This document shows, piece by piece, positions 14,101 to 25,198 of a stretch of 64,000 nucleotides of DNA. Positions within the stretch are counted from its first letter, which is position 1. Every line of letters starts with the position of its first letter. Source of the DNA: Drosophila pseudoobscura (Eukaryota; Arthropoda; Insecta; Diptera; Drosophilidae); the NCBI RefSeq assembly GCF_009870125.1, contig NC_046680.1, positions 14,961,501-15,025,500 of the forward strand. Direction: 5' to 3'. Made by a program: the position numbers and the translations under genes. Below the pieces are notes generated by a model. That model was not told where the DNA came from. It ran no database searches and worked only from the letters and a program-made list of their open reading frames with translations.

Positions 14101-14476
14101 CAGGCCACCGTCCTGTGTCAGTTTCTCGAGGAAATCGACTATGGGATTGTGTTTAAAAATCTCAGCGAGAAGTCGTCAAACTTCACCGATGCCATGGATT
14201 CGTACTACAGCTGCATATGGGACACCACGCTCCTGGAGTTCATTGTCAATCTGCATGCGAAACGAGGCGAGCACAGTCGAAAACTGGAGGCGGTAAGCCA
14301 ATCCCCCAATCCCTGAGAAGCACTCACTCACTCTCTCACTTTCGCCCTTCACACAGATCTCCATGATGGGCACTTTGGAGCTGAATGCCAATAACAACGA
14401 GGAAATCAAACGAGAAAGCGCCATGGTGCGCAAGTCTCGCTTCATTCGCGCCCTGGCCAAGCAGTATTTGCTGTAG
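11177..14476 (+). CDS. IntS8: Integrator complex subunit 8
   Basis: Subunit of the metazoan Integrator complex, which cleaves snRNA 3' ends and attenuates Pol II transcription in the nucleus. INTS8 helps anchor the PP2A phosphatase module. Six coding exons were placed by GT-AG sites and frame: 11177-11291, 11350-11751, 11815-12840, 12898-13762, 13830-14292 and 14357-14476. They give 996 aa, close to the human protein (about 995). The start MDDPLKPKPVPL is the first in-frame ATG after the repeat, and WFEF at residues 19-22 matches the N-terminal INTS8 motif reported to be needed for PP2A association. The rest is helical, TPR-like and Leu-rich without a catalytic motif. All introns are 58-67 nt; intron 2 (63 nt) is in frame and stop-free. 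The gene runs tail to tail with Fen1, with 157 bp between stop codons. A dispersed repeat ends just upstream. Confidence 0.95.
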
Positions 14477-14600
14477 TCGCAGACGCAGACGCAGGTTAAC
14501 ATCCACATCCACACAAATCCAAAAGAAGACCAACTAGAAATAAGCTCAAATCGATGTAGTTATAATATTAATTGTAGGCTTTAAATATGTTTAAGTTAAG

Positions 14601-14606
14601 ATTAAA
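14601..14606 (+). terminator. IntS8: Candidate poly(A) signal for IntS8
   Basis: ATTAAA, the common variant hexamer, lies 125 nt after the IntS8 stop and just before the convergent Fen1 stop. I saw no canonical AATAAA in the 157 bp gap on either strand, so the 3' ends of the two genes probably overlap. Confidence 0.35.
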
Positions 14607-14633
14607 GAAATTGTACGTTTTTGTAGAGAAAAA

Positions 14634-15859
14634 CTATTTGGGTCTTCTGCCACGTGCGGCACCGCCGCTGGTTTTGGCCTTCTTGTTGTTGGCACTCTTT
14701 TTTGCCTCCTCGGCTTTGCGCTTGGCTGCATTCACGGCATTCGGTGTGCTGGGCAATGTTTTAAAGAAGCTATCCAGTCGCACTTGGGTCTGAGCATGCT
14801 TGGACTTGAAAAGTTTTTTGGCACCGTTGCGAACACGCTCCTCACTGAACTGCCTGTCCCCGCAGAGGAACTTTACCAGTCCCTCTTCGTCGGGTTCCGT
14901 CCATTTGAGATCAATTGCAGAGGCATCGGCCACCTCCGGCTCAATGAAAAGCTCGCGCGCCACCTTGTAGTTCCAGTTCTCGGGCACCGTGTACTTGCTG
15001 GTGTCTAGGTTATCCAGTATGGTCTCAATATCCCTATAGTTGTTGATCAACTCTATGGCACGTTTCGGTCCGATGCCCTTGATGCTCTCGCAGTAGTCGC
15101 AGCCCAGGAGGATGCATAGATCGATGAACTCGCGGTTGTTGACCTCTAGACCCTCGAGCAGCTTGTCGTAGCTAAACTCCTTGACGGGCATCTTGCGCGC
15201 CTCGCTGTATGTGAGATACCTAAGCAGTTTTGTTGACCCAAATGTCAGCGCATCCATATCCTCCGTCGCCGTGGCATAAACCTTTCCAGCCTTGACGAGC
15301 GCTGCACACTGTGCCTCTGCCTCACAGGGGGCGTCTACATAGGGAACTCCCATCAGGGACAGCAGTTCCTTGGCTTCGCGAGCATGCTCTTTGGTGACTC
15401 GAACCAGGCGACGATTGAATTTCTCGATCTCCGCGTCATCGCCGGCGTCCGTGGCAGCCTTTAGGGCCTTCTCTGCCTCCTCACGGCGCTCGGCACGCTT
15501 GGCCAATTCCCCAGACTTCAAATCTGGAGGCTTACCATCAAACACATACACAGGCTTTATTCCGTTGTCCAGTAGTCGGATGGTGCGATAAAACATTCCC
15601 ATCAAATGGGACGTGGGATCCCCGTTGACTGTCGCCAGCTGCGCTCCCTCCGACCGCACTGCTATGAGGAACTGGTACAAGCACATACTGGCATCGATAG
15701 CCACCTTACGTCCTACAAAGAATAGGATCGGATAAGGTTTAAGAGGAGTTCTTTTGTTCAACCAAATTCAGACTCACCAAAGAAATGCTTCATTTCACTC
15801 TCACGTATGGCCTGGGGCGCCAGGTCCGCTATGAGCTTTGATAAGCCCAAAATTCCCAT
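14634..15859 (-). CDS. Fen1: Flap endonuclease 1
   Basis: Structure-specific nuclease that removes 5' flaps during Okazaki fragment maturation and long-patch base excision repair. Two coding exons, 15778-15859 and 14634-15712, separated by a 65 nt intron, give 386 aa, the family's normal length. The start [10 protein letters not shown] carries the invariant Gly2 that becomes the N-terminus. Metal-binding acids are present: D34 (KVAIDAS), D86 (YVFDGKPP), the acids of DAPCEAEAQ, those of ATEDMDAL, and the D of [13 protein letters not shown], which leads into the helix-hairpin-helix. The PCNA-interacting PIP box QVRLDSFF lies near the C-terminus and is followed by a Lys/Arg-rich tail ending GRRPK. 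All catalytic residues I can check are intact. It is head to head with Dek, with 488 bp between start codons. Confidence 0.98.
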
Positions 15860-16347
15860 GGTAAGTGTGTGATCACTGAATTTCGTGTACGTAAATAAAT
15901 ATATGGTTTATTTAAAGGTCACGCCGGCGTTTCCAAATTATTTTTTCCTGAAAAACGTCGCGCGCTTTTTTTGCGACCAACCACTTTCGATAGTACCGAT
16001 GAATTCCTTGCCGGCCGGCCATCGGTGTCTTCGATAGTGTAGAGTAAATTTTAGAAAATCAGATCTATATAATTTAAACAAAAAAACGACACTTTATAAC
16101 ATAAATTATTAACTATTAATACCAGCACTTTAAAAGCACTTGTCGGGTGCCTTTTACCATTAGTATTTTAAAGCAATATCTATCAGAAAGAAATATATCG
16201 CGACAAAACGGAACCCTGATTCACATTTGATATTTTTTAGGCACTGTTCCGTGCTGATGCGGTACCATCGATAGTGACACCACTAGTAAATGTGTGAATG
16301 TGTGAATGTGTGTCGGCTGACGGAAAAATATAAAAACCATTAAAAAT
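15860..16347. promoter_or_regulatory. Shared Fen1/Dek divergent promoter region
   Basis: Only 488 bp separate the two start codons, so both promoters lie here. The segment contains TCGATAG variants near 15987 and 16032 and ATCGATAG at 16267-16274. These are DRE-like sites typical of Drosophila replication and housekeeping genes, which suits Fen1. There is no TATA box in a convincing position for either gene. DREF control is inferred from motifs only. Confidence 0.5.
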
Positions 16348-19300
16348 ATGGTACGTAGAATTCTGAAAATGGTTTTAAAACAAAGTTCCGAGTGTGTGCC
16401 AAGGACGCGCATTGAAAACGGCTAGTTGGCAAATGCTTTTGTGGTGTAAATAGAGCGCAACAAATATTGGCTCCAGAGAGGATGCGGATTGCCCGACTAT
16501 CGTTCTCTCCCCGCTCATTTTATGTGTATAAACATGGCGTCGTAGCGGCCCATAGCTAGGTTTCAGTGCGTGGGAGTGAGACAACGAGTGCGTGCGCGCC
16601 TCATAGATTTGCAATGTTGTTTTTCAATTTCTATCTCCTCTCCCTCTCGCTCGTCGTGTGGAAGACACGCATACAGAAGCTCTCGAACTCATTCCCGAAT
16701 AAAACGCACAAAATCGAATGGTAGATGGTGGTCGCCGCCAAAAATTAGCAAGTGAAATAAAATTGTGATTTCGTATCTCTTTCCACTCTATTACCAGGAT
16801 GCTAACAAAGCGGCAGAAACGGCAACCAAAGAGAATGCCGCCGACAAGGTAAACGAGGCGAAGGCAGTGGAGAATGCAGCGGCGGCCGCCGAGGACCGTG
16901 ATGAAGAGTCCAAAGGAGCCGAACAGGGATCCGATGCAACGACACCCCCCGACGACGACGGGGCCTCCGCCACCACCGCTGATGACGTCGCTGATAAAAA
17001 GCCCAAAGGAGACACAGTGGAAGCCCCCACCCCCGACTCGGATGCAGGTAAATAAAAGCCACGCGCACACAACGACAGCCTGCCTATGTAGCAATGTCGT
17101 ATTAATCGTGCTCGTTGGTGTTGGTGAAGAAAGAGCGAGAAAAACAAAAATCATAAAATGAATTTTGCGCGCGTTTCGCAACGCGGCGAAATGGGTTCAT
17201 TTTCATCTGTCCCCAGCAGAGAGTGTAGTGGTAGGGGGGACATGTGGTCGCCGGCCCACATGCATATGTGTGTGCGTGTTCCTATTGGCTCTCTGCTGCT
17301 TATTTTAAGAGTTTCCGTGTGGCGCTGTCGTCTAAGCTGTTCGGTATACTCTCTCCTGACTGTCGATGTATATGATCCATGGTTCGAACCCCACAAGAGC
17401 GAAAATCTCCTCTCTCCCATCCGGAGTAAAAGATAATTTTCGTTTTTCCTTGGCTATTGTTCATGCTAATCCTTTCCAATGGGGTTTTGCGTAGTAAAGG
17501 CCGAGGTATAGAAACATTTTCAGTATTCATAGTTCCTTGCGCTCCTAAGTGAAGTTAGCTCTGGACTTCCCAAGGCTGAAGACAATTCCTTTTTCCAGCA
17601 ATTAACCTTTCTTTGATGTACAGAAATTTCTAATCAGTTTTAATCCTTTTTTTCTGTGTTTGCGCAGGCGCATCGGACAAAACGGAGGTATCGCCTGATC
17701 CTGTGAAGAAGGTTAGCATTAACAACAGCAAGGATTCAAAGAAGGAGGATGCAAAACAGGAGGATGAGGATGAAAACGAAGACGATGCCGATACTCAGGG
17801 GAATGAGGAGGACGATGACGAGGACAAGGCTAGCGATGAGGAAAGCGACAGGACCACTAAAACCGCTGCAGACGAAAAACACAAAGGTAGTGATGCCAAG
17901 GATGGGGCCAAGGGAAAGACAGTTACGGGAGCTGACAAATCGGCCCCAGCCAAGAAACCATTGTCCAAGCCCAAAAATGGAAAGGTGGAGAAGGCTGAGG
18001 ACGACGACGACGACGAGGAAGCCGGAGATGCTGACGAGGACGATGGCCTGGATGAGAACAATGAGGTGGCAGAGGACGATGAGAATGTAGTGGCTTTGGC
18101 GGAGATTGATCGCATCAATGAGAACATCAACAAGACTCGTGTCGACGGGCTACAGACCCTACATGCGGTGAGCGGACGAAATGAGATTATCATTCAGAGA
18201 ACAATTGACTTAACATCGAATATACAAATCTGTTTTAGCTCTGTTTTGGGGCCCAAGGCAAGAACAATGTTGTGAAGAAGAATCTGCGCTCCTTTGCTGG
18301 ATTCGAATTCGCCAAGGACTCGACGGAATACAACAAGAAACTCGATGCCATCAAGAAGGTGGACAACAAAGGACTTCGGAGCATTTGCGAGATTCTCACA
18401 TTGGATCGGAAAGGCAGCAAGAATGAAATTGTAATGAGAGTGCTCAAATTTCTAATGGAGCCGGACGAATCGCTGTGCTTGGAGCAGGGCGACGAAGACG
18501 AGGAGGAGCCAGACGAGGACGACCTGGACGAAGAAGAGGAAGAAGTCAGCGAGGATGACAAGAAACGCAAGAGCAGCAAGTCGGGTGCCGGCGGCAGAGG
18601 CTCGGCTCGCAACTCCAGTGGACGTCCCCGGCGCACGACGGCTGGCAAAAGTAAGTCAAATATAATAATTAGTTCGAGAAGATCCTTAACCCTGACCTTT
18701 GTGTCGTCTGCTTTCAGAAATGTCTGCGTACGTGGACTTCTCCAGCTCAGAGGAGAGCGAGCAGAAAGTTCCGGTGACCAAGCGGAGACGCAACGATGAC
18801 TCAGAGTCGGGTTCAGACGTAAGTATTGCAGCGCATAATGCAAAAACGAGATTCTCTAATTTACACCATCATTTACAGTACAATCCTTCGGCCAATTCAG
18901 ACTCTGATGCCGGTCGTGGCGGCGGTGGCGGTGGTGGTGCAGCTAAAGCTGGTCGCAACGTGTCTGCACGAGGCAGTCGGGGTCGTCCAGCGCGCAAGAG
19001 TCGGCGAAGAAATTCGGATTCTGAGGAAGAAGAGGAGTCCGAACTATCCGATGCCGATAGCGATGTATGTCTACCCCTGTGCCCTTCCAAGTCACCTTCT
19101 AATCAACAACGATCTTTCTACACTTCTAATAGGTTCCGAAGCGCAAGCGCCCAGCCGTAACTGGTAAGCGTGGGAGACCGGCGGTCACTGCCGCGGCTGG
19201 ACGACGGGGACGTGGACGGGGGGCACCTGCGCGAAAACGCAAAGATTCCGACAGCGAAGAGGATGACATTTCCGAAGATGAGGAGGAGGAGGAACTGTCG

Positions 19301-19976
19301 GAGTTTGGCAGCGACCAAAGTGAGGTAAGCGAAATAACAGACATGGAGGGCAAAGAGGGGAAAGGTAGTAACATCTCCATCTTGCAGGATGTACGCCCCA
19401 AGAAGAGTAGGAAGCCCACAACGCCTGCGAGAAATAGCAAAGCTAATAAGTCAAAACCAGCTGGAAAGGGTAAGCTTACTAGCACCTTTGAACCATTAAT
19501 TATTTTTTAACCTCCTGCCTCTCTCTGCTCGATGCATCCAGCCGATGGTCGATCAAAAAAATCAAAGAAAGAATCGTCCGAGGAGGAGGATGATGATGTC
19601 GATGACAAAGATGAGTCTGACGAGGATGAGCCACTAACCAAAAAGGGCAAAATGGCATTCCCAACGGTGAGTAGCCGCGAGCTCTGGCTATTGCTAGTTC
19701 GATCTTAAATCGTGTGGTATGGTATACCTTTTGATTGCAGGATGAGCAAATACGCGGCTATGTCAAAGAAATATTGGATAAGGCAAATTTGGAGGAGATT
19801 ACCATGAAAACAGTTTGCAAGCAAGTCTATGCGAAATATCCAGAATTTGATCTAACAGAAAAGAAAGACTTCATTAAGGCCACAGTAAAAGCGGTAAGCA
19901 AACATCAGTGAATTGGTATCTTTGCCTAATGATCGGTCTAATCGCAATCCCTATTCTACAGTTAATTGCGACATAA
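16348..19976 (+). CDS. Dek: DEK chromatin protein homologue
   Basis: Nuclear DNA- and histone-binding protein of the DEK family (chromatin architecture, splicing). The ATG at 16348-16350 is followed at once by a donor (ATG|GTACGT), so exon 1 contributes only Met. Further coding exons are 16798-17047, 17668-18167, 18239-18650, 18718-18818, 18879-19064, 19133-19324, 19388-19469, 19542-19666, 19741-19893 and 19962-19976. All phases agree, giving 672 aa. The N-terminal third and the linkers are acidic and Lys/Glu/Asp-rich. The conserved DEK/SAP-type core is at about 230-325 (KKNLRSFAGFEF, LRSICEILTLDRKGSK). GR-rich, AT-hook-like patches (GRRGRGRGAPARKR) lie near 500. A DEK C-terminal domain is at about 614-672 (YVKEILDKANLEEITMKTVC). 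It is much longer than human DEK (375 aa) through expanded acidic/basic linkers. The last exon encodes only LIAT. Confidence 0.93.
17323..17401 (+). other. tRNA-like degenerate sequence in a Dek intron
   Basis: GGTTCGAACCC at 17381-17391 is a perfect Pol III B box. About 50 nt upstream, TCGTCTAAGCTGTTCGG resembles the D-arm/A-box region of His- or Glu-type tRNAs. The ends (CGCTGTC and AAGAGCG) can form 5 of 7 acceptor pairs, and TATAC/GTATA forms a 5-bp stem in the middle. The T-stem beside the B box does not pair beyond two bases, so a working tRNA is unlikely. A tRNA pseudogene or tRNA-derived fragment fits best. Confidence 0.3.
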
Positions 19977-22900
19977 AACGAAGACGGGGGGCATCTTCAA
20001 GCCGGAGGAAGGGCCAGGTCCTGTAAACAAACCAAGCAAAATAAAACAAACAGCGGCAGAAAAGTAACCTTTGCCACCCTTTGAGAGCTGTTTCAACACC
20101 ATCCAACGTTCGGCGTAGTTCAAGAAAAGTAACTCTAGCTCTCCTATAAGTATATGATGATTTGTGCTCGTAAAGCTATCTGCAGTTAATCTTAACTCAA
20201 GTTAACTCAACGACAGAGTCATTCGCAAAATACAATGTCGTCTCCTGTCCACTCTTATATATATTCACATGTATATATAACTTCTTTTTGATCCCAGAAA
20301 GCGACGCCCCCGCGCTTTAACTTTCATTTATTTAATGGCTAAATGTGCTCTTGACAGCTCTGCAAAATGTGTGTAAATTAAGCCAAGGAGAAATTTGTAA
20401 AAATCAGCTTAAAAAACGTACTAACATGTAGCTACTTTGATTCACATTCAAAACAAAAAATTATGTATTTAAAGTTAAGGCAAGATAAATAAAACAAAAA
20501 AAGAAGAAAGTAAAAGTAAAAATCGAAAGAAGAAAAAGGAAAAATAAATATCCAAAATTCACACACTGGCAGCAGTACAAAAACATAATAATGAATGAAG
20601 GAATTAAGCCACTTTGCAAGTAAATGGAAGAAGACTTAAAATTAAAATTATTGCAACACTTTTGGCAATGTAAAAAATTCAACTTTGGGCGAGTAACTGT
20701 AGTTTTAAGGCGCAGACAGACACACACGCACGGCAGAGAGGAGCGAGTGAATTGAATGATAATTAATTGATCCCCAACGGAAGTTTCCAGTATCCCCTCC
20801 CGCCGCACCCCCATAATCCTATTCAGATCAAGTGCTTCACCATCACCCCTAGTAGTTGAGGATTGAAAGGAAGAGAAGAGATACATAGGTTTCTCGGCAA
20901 CATAACGCAAATGGGAACACGCTCACACGCCACGGATGAGTGCATCAAATAAATGAATGAAAGAGTTAAATATTATAAATATTTATAAATGTAAACAAAG
21001 GCGGAAATAGATGTATGTTAATTTTAAAAAGAAAAAAAGGCAGTACATAACACAAAATGGATATCAAGCAAAATGTTGAATTATCGACGAAAGGAATCGT
21101 ACAGAACAAATTCAAAATATATATCTAGAACATCAGCATTCTCAATGTAAGTTTTCTTGTAGTAAACTCGTTCATAAATAGCAGATCAAGAATCCAAAAT
21201 TATACAAATAAAAACAAATTGATGTATGTTGAATTGCCCAATCTATTATACCTACTGATACGCACTGTACTATGTATGTATGTCGTCTAGTTTAAGAGTT
21301 TACAATATGAGGTAGTCAGAGGAGGATGTAATTGAATGCCTGACGAATCCAGCTGAAATGGATGGTTGGATCGATCTAGCAGGCACTAAGCTCTATAAAT
21401 ATATAAACATATTCTGTTGTTCTAACTTTAAATGTTTCGTTGCGAAATGCTTAAGGGATGAGATGAACAAGAAATGATATATATATCAGTAATAAAATAC
21501 GAGAAGTTAAGTAAAAGCAAATCTGTGTGCTGGAATAACTAATGGTAGGGAAGGGGAGGGGATGGGGTGTGCATGTGGTAAGAAATTATTATTGTTTTTT
21601 TTTGCCCCTGGCACCCTACATGAACTCCATACAATAAACGGTATCGTTTTGTGGTTTTAAGATGGGGAAATTTATTTGAGAAAATTGGAATATTCAATAT
21701 TGATGACATTTTATTGGGTATATACGATTTACGATCTATTGCAAGTTGAAAGGTTAAACTAATATCGATCAGACTCTGACCAGCCGAATATACGAAGATC
21801 ACGCAGATAGGGCTGTAAATTGCAGATATTTCATGGTTCAGTTATATATATGTTTTCAAAAGATATGGATATATCAACAAATGTTATTAAAACAACAACA
21901 AAAATTATATATATGTTCCAATTTCTGGTTAAAAAAATACGATATAATATCTATGTATCTATGCATGTGTTAATATGAGTTATAGAAAGGGAGAAAAAGA
22001 TTTTGGTATATTCAATTGGCCCTGCAAATAGATCAAAGCACGTAATTTAAATCAAATATAAAGAAATACATCTATGTATCAATTTCAAAAATATCATTTG
22101 ATTGCAAAATAAACGGCTTGACATTGGATCCAAAAAAAATGCTGAACGGAATTGGGTTTTAAAATGGACTTCTAAGGGTAGATGGACCATACTTACCTCT
22201 CTGCAGATCGAACAGGAGGCCATCAGGGGATTCGAGACCTTTGCTGAAACTATAAGAGGACAAACGACTTCCCGATCTTATATAAAACAGGTCTAGGCCA
22301 ATCTAAACTAGCAGAATTCCATATGTACATCAAACTTTTTGAGATATGCCTTGTACCGATACTATTCAAACCCTTCCTAGTCCCAGACCTATGCCACACA
22401 TTGAGAGGAGTTGTTAGACAATATACAGTATACAAATGGTGGATCAATATAGATATACATATGTAGATATAGATGGGCTTTGGAGGCAATGTTATCCGAA
22501 TATATAGCAAACAAATGATACCTTGAAACTATACACATAATTATCTGTTCATGTTCATGATCGACTGAAGTCTACTCTGGGGAGGGAGCACTGCACTGCA
22601 CTGTTTGGTATATGGGATATCGTCGCAGTTGCTATGAAAATATATAGAAATATATATATATATATGTAAAGTTTGCACACAAAAATAGATGTTCATGTAT
22701 ATCATATGTCAGCGTAATCATATCAATCAAATATCAATATTATAAAAGTGCATTTCGATAAGATAAGGCAATTGTATATGTAAAAATCGTTTTCCAATAT
22801 TTTTCAAGGCATACCGATCGTGGCACTGAAGCAAGCAATTAATCAATCAACCAATCAATCGACTAGGAAAAGTTAAAGCCTGTCCTTTGACTGTTCCCCC

Positions 22901-25198
22901 AGATATTCTCCAACGCCAAGACCACAACAGCGCCCCTGAAAATACGCTCGAGAAACGATTTTCAATTATGGCAATAGACAAGTCAATAGGAAAAAAAGAC
23001 AAAAAAAACATTAAAGTCAATAGAAACGCAATGGGGCATACAGCACTGTTGAGTGCCATATGCTGAGAATAGATTTATAATAAGTATATATATATGTGGG
23101 ATATATATTATATATGGTATTATATTAAATGTTTATTCAATGTCTCGACGGCTGCGGGCAGATCAGATCCGCATTGAGCTCTGAGCCTGCCCTGCCGGCC
23201 AGCGTTTACAAATTGTTGTTGTTCATCTGCTGTTGCAACATTCAGATGTATTGGTGAGACGTAAAACTTAGTTTAGATTATTCAAATTAATGTTTAAATA
23301 TTATGGTAGACCAACTTTTCATATGGGTAAGTTTTATCATATCATTGTTAGATTTTCATATATGTACGTTTGTATATCAATATGTTTTATATAGACAGTA
23401 ACAAGAACACACGATCTTACCAAGCTTGACACTATTACAATTTAATATTTCGTATCTGTTCATGTTCAATTAGAGAGTGTGAAGGAGTTCTGTTCTGGAG
23501 TTTTGCTTTCGGATTTCTGTTATGAACTGGCTTGACGGATGGCCCCTCTGAAAGTACATATATGTTGGCATATGTATGTATAATATAGGGTGGCATATGG
23601 TAATATATGTAGATATTGAAATATATGGTGGAAATGTGGCGTGATATTATTCTATTCCTTGTACCTTGGGAAATGAGTTTTTGTTTTAAAGAAAATATAT
23701 ATTGAAAATAGTTTCACCAGTTAAGATACGATATAGTCCTATATATAGTACAGAAAATAGAGTACAGTACGAAATCAAGTCTAATTGTATTGAATCTTGG
23801 GTTGATCGTAAGGCTATTAAGTAAGGTATATCTTCTCCACAAACTGAAAGGTGAAAGTTATATATTGAACGAGCATGTGTTTAATTATTATCATCAAATC
23901 AAAACAATTCGGTTTGGTTTCAATATCCACTCCACTCCACTCCACTGCACTCCACTTAACAAAAATTTCAGACAAGGCCCTGGACTTTCAGAATCTTATG
24001 AAGAGTAAGTTTAACAAGTTGCAAAGTCTTACCAGATCACCAGATATCGAACTTCGTGTATTGCTTGAATCGGTTTTTGTAATAACACTAAGCTAAGTAC
24101 GAGAGAAATATGTTCATATATCAAAAACGGTCATCATTTATGGGCTACATTCGATATATAGGTAATATATATGTATGTAAGTATATGGATGTATATTAAT
24201 ATAATTCTATATATTTCAGTTATTGCAATTTGAGAACTCTCAAAAATGTTGTCTTTCAAGTATAAAAAACGCTCAGCACTCTCCACTGCCGTTCGCTCAT
24301 TCATTTCGCTTGACGAGGAAAGAAATTATATTCAGATATACATATGCAGATAGATGTACTATATGTCACCAAAAACGGATTGGATTGGCTTGGCTTGGTT
24401 TGGTTTGAGTCTACTGTTTGTTTGTATGGCTCTGTGCTATTGAACATGGACAGCAGAGGCAATTTCTTTTCTTTTCAGTTAGGTTTATAGATAAATATAA
24501 ATACAAATATAAAAGTAGAGTTCGGCTTTCAGGGGGGCTTACTTATGTACTAATGGAGAAATCATAGTGTTAATATATTAATTTACAATTATGCAAAAGT
24601 GCGACGCCACAAGCTAGAATGATTTGACTTGTTTGACTGATGGATCCGGTCTCTCGTTCTCTCTGACTTCGCTTCCCTTCCCTTCTGTGCACTTCTCGTC
24701 TCATCCCTTCTCTGTGATTCTTCGTATTGCTGTTGTTGCGGTTAAAAACTTTTAATCTTATGTTTTGCTTTTATTTTTTGCTAGCTTGTGGGGGATAAAA
24801 GACATAGGACATAGTGGAACAATAGATCACTGCAAAGAGTTGTACGCATGGTAAACGAGATTTGGTTAGGATATCACATAGTGTAAGCATATATATAGTA
24901 CTAGTACGTATGTATACATAAAAAGTTGAGGGAAGGGCTGATCACTAAAATGAAGCAGGCAATTAAAGCAGAAAGGTAAAGCAAATATACGTAAAGCAAT
25001 CATTTAATGGCAGCTATTTTCAGTTCAACACGAAAGAAATGTTCCGTCTATCAACTACTGGGACTACGGTTTGTCACTTGGTTGTCACTCACCCAATTCA
25101 AGGCACCTGCCACATCCGTTAAGTGGAGTAATTTCCACTCCAGCTACAGCTACCATCTCTACTCCGACTCCGACTCCTACTTCGATCTTCTTGCCACA
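19977..25198. other. AT-rich convergent 3' region between Dek and Psi
   Basis: No coding frame. The segment is strongly AT-rich with many TATATA and ATATGTA runs and holds the 3' UTRs and poly(A) sites of Dek (+) and Psi (-). AATAAA hexamers on the plus strand at 20040-20045 and 20488-20493 are the first candidates for Dek. TTTATT at 24770-24775 (AATAAA on minus) is a candidate for Psi about 425 nt after its stop. A CTCCA pentamer run lies at about 23927-23955. The remainder may be intergenic or long alternative 3' UTR. Confidence 0.55.
20040..20045 (+). terminator. Dek: Candidate proximal poly(A) signal for Dek
   Basis: AATAAA begins 64 nt after the Dek stop codon. A second AATAAA at 20488-20493 would give a longer 3' UTR, and the sequence cannot say which is used. 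Confidence 0.45.
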
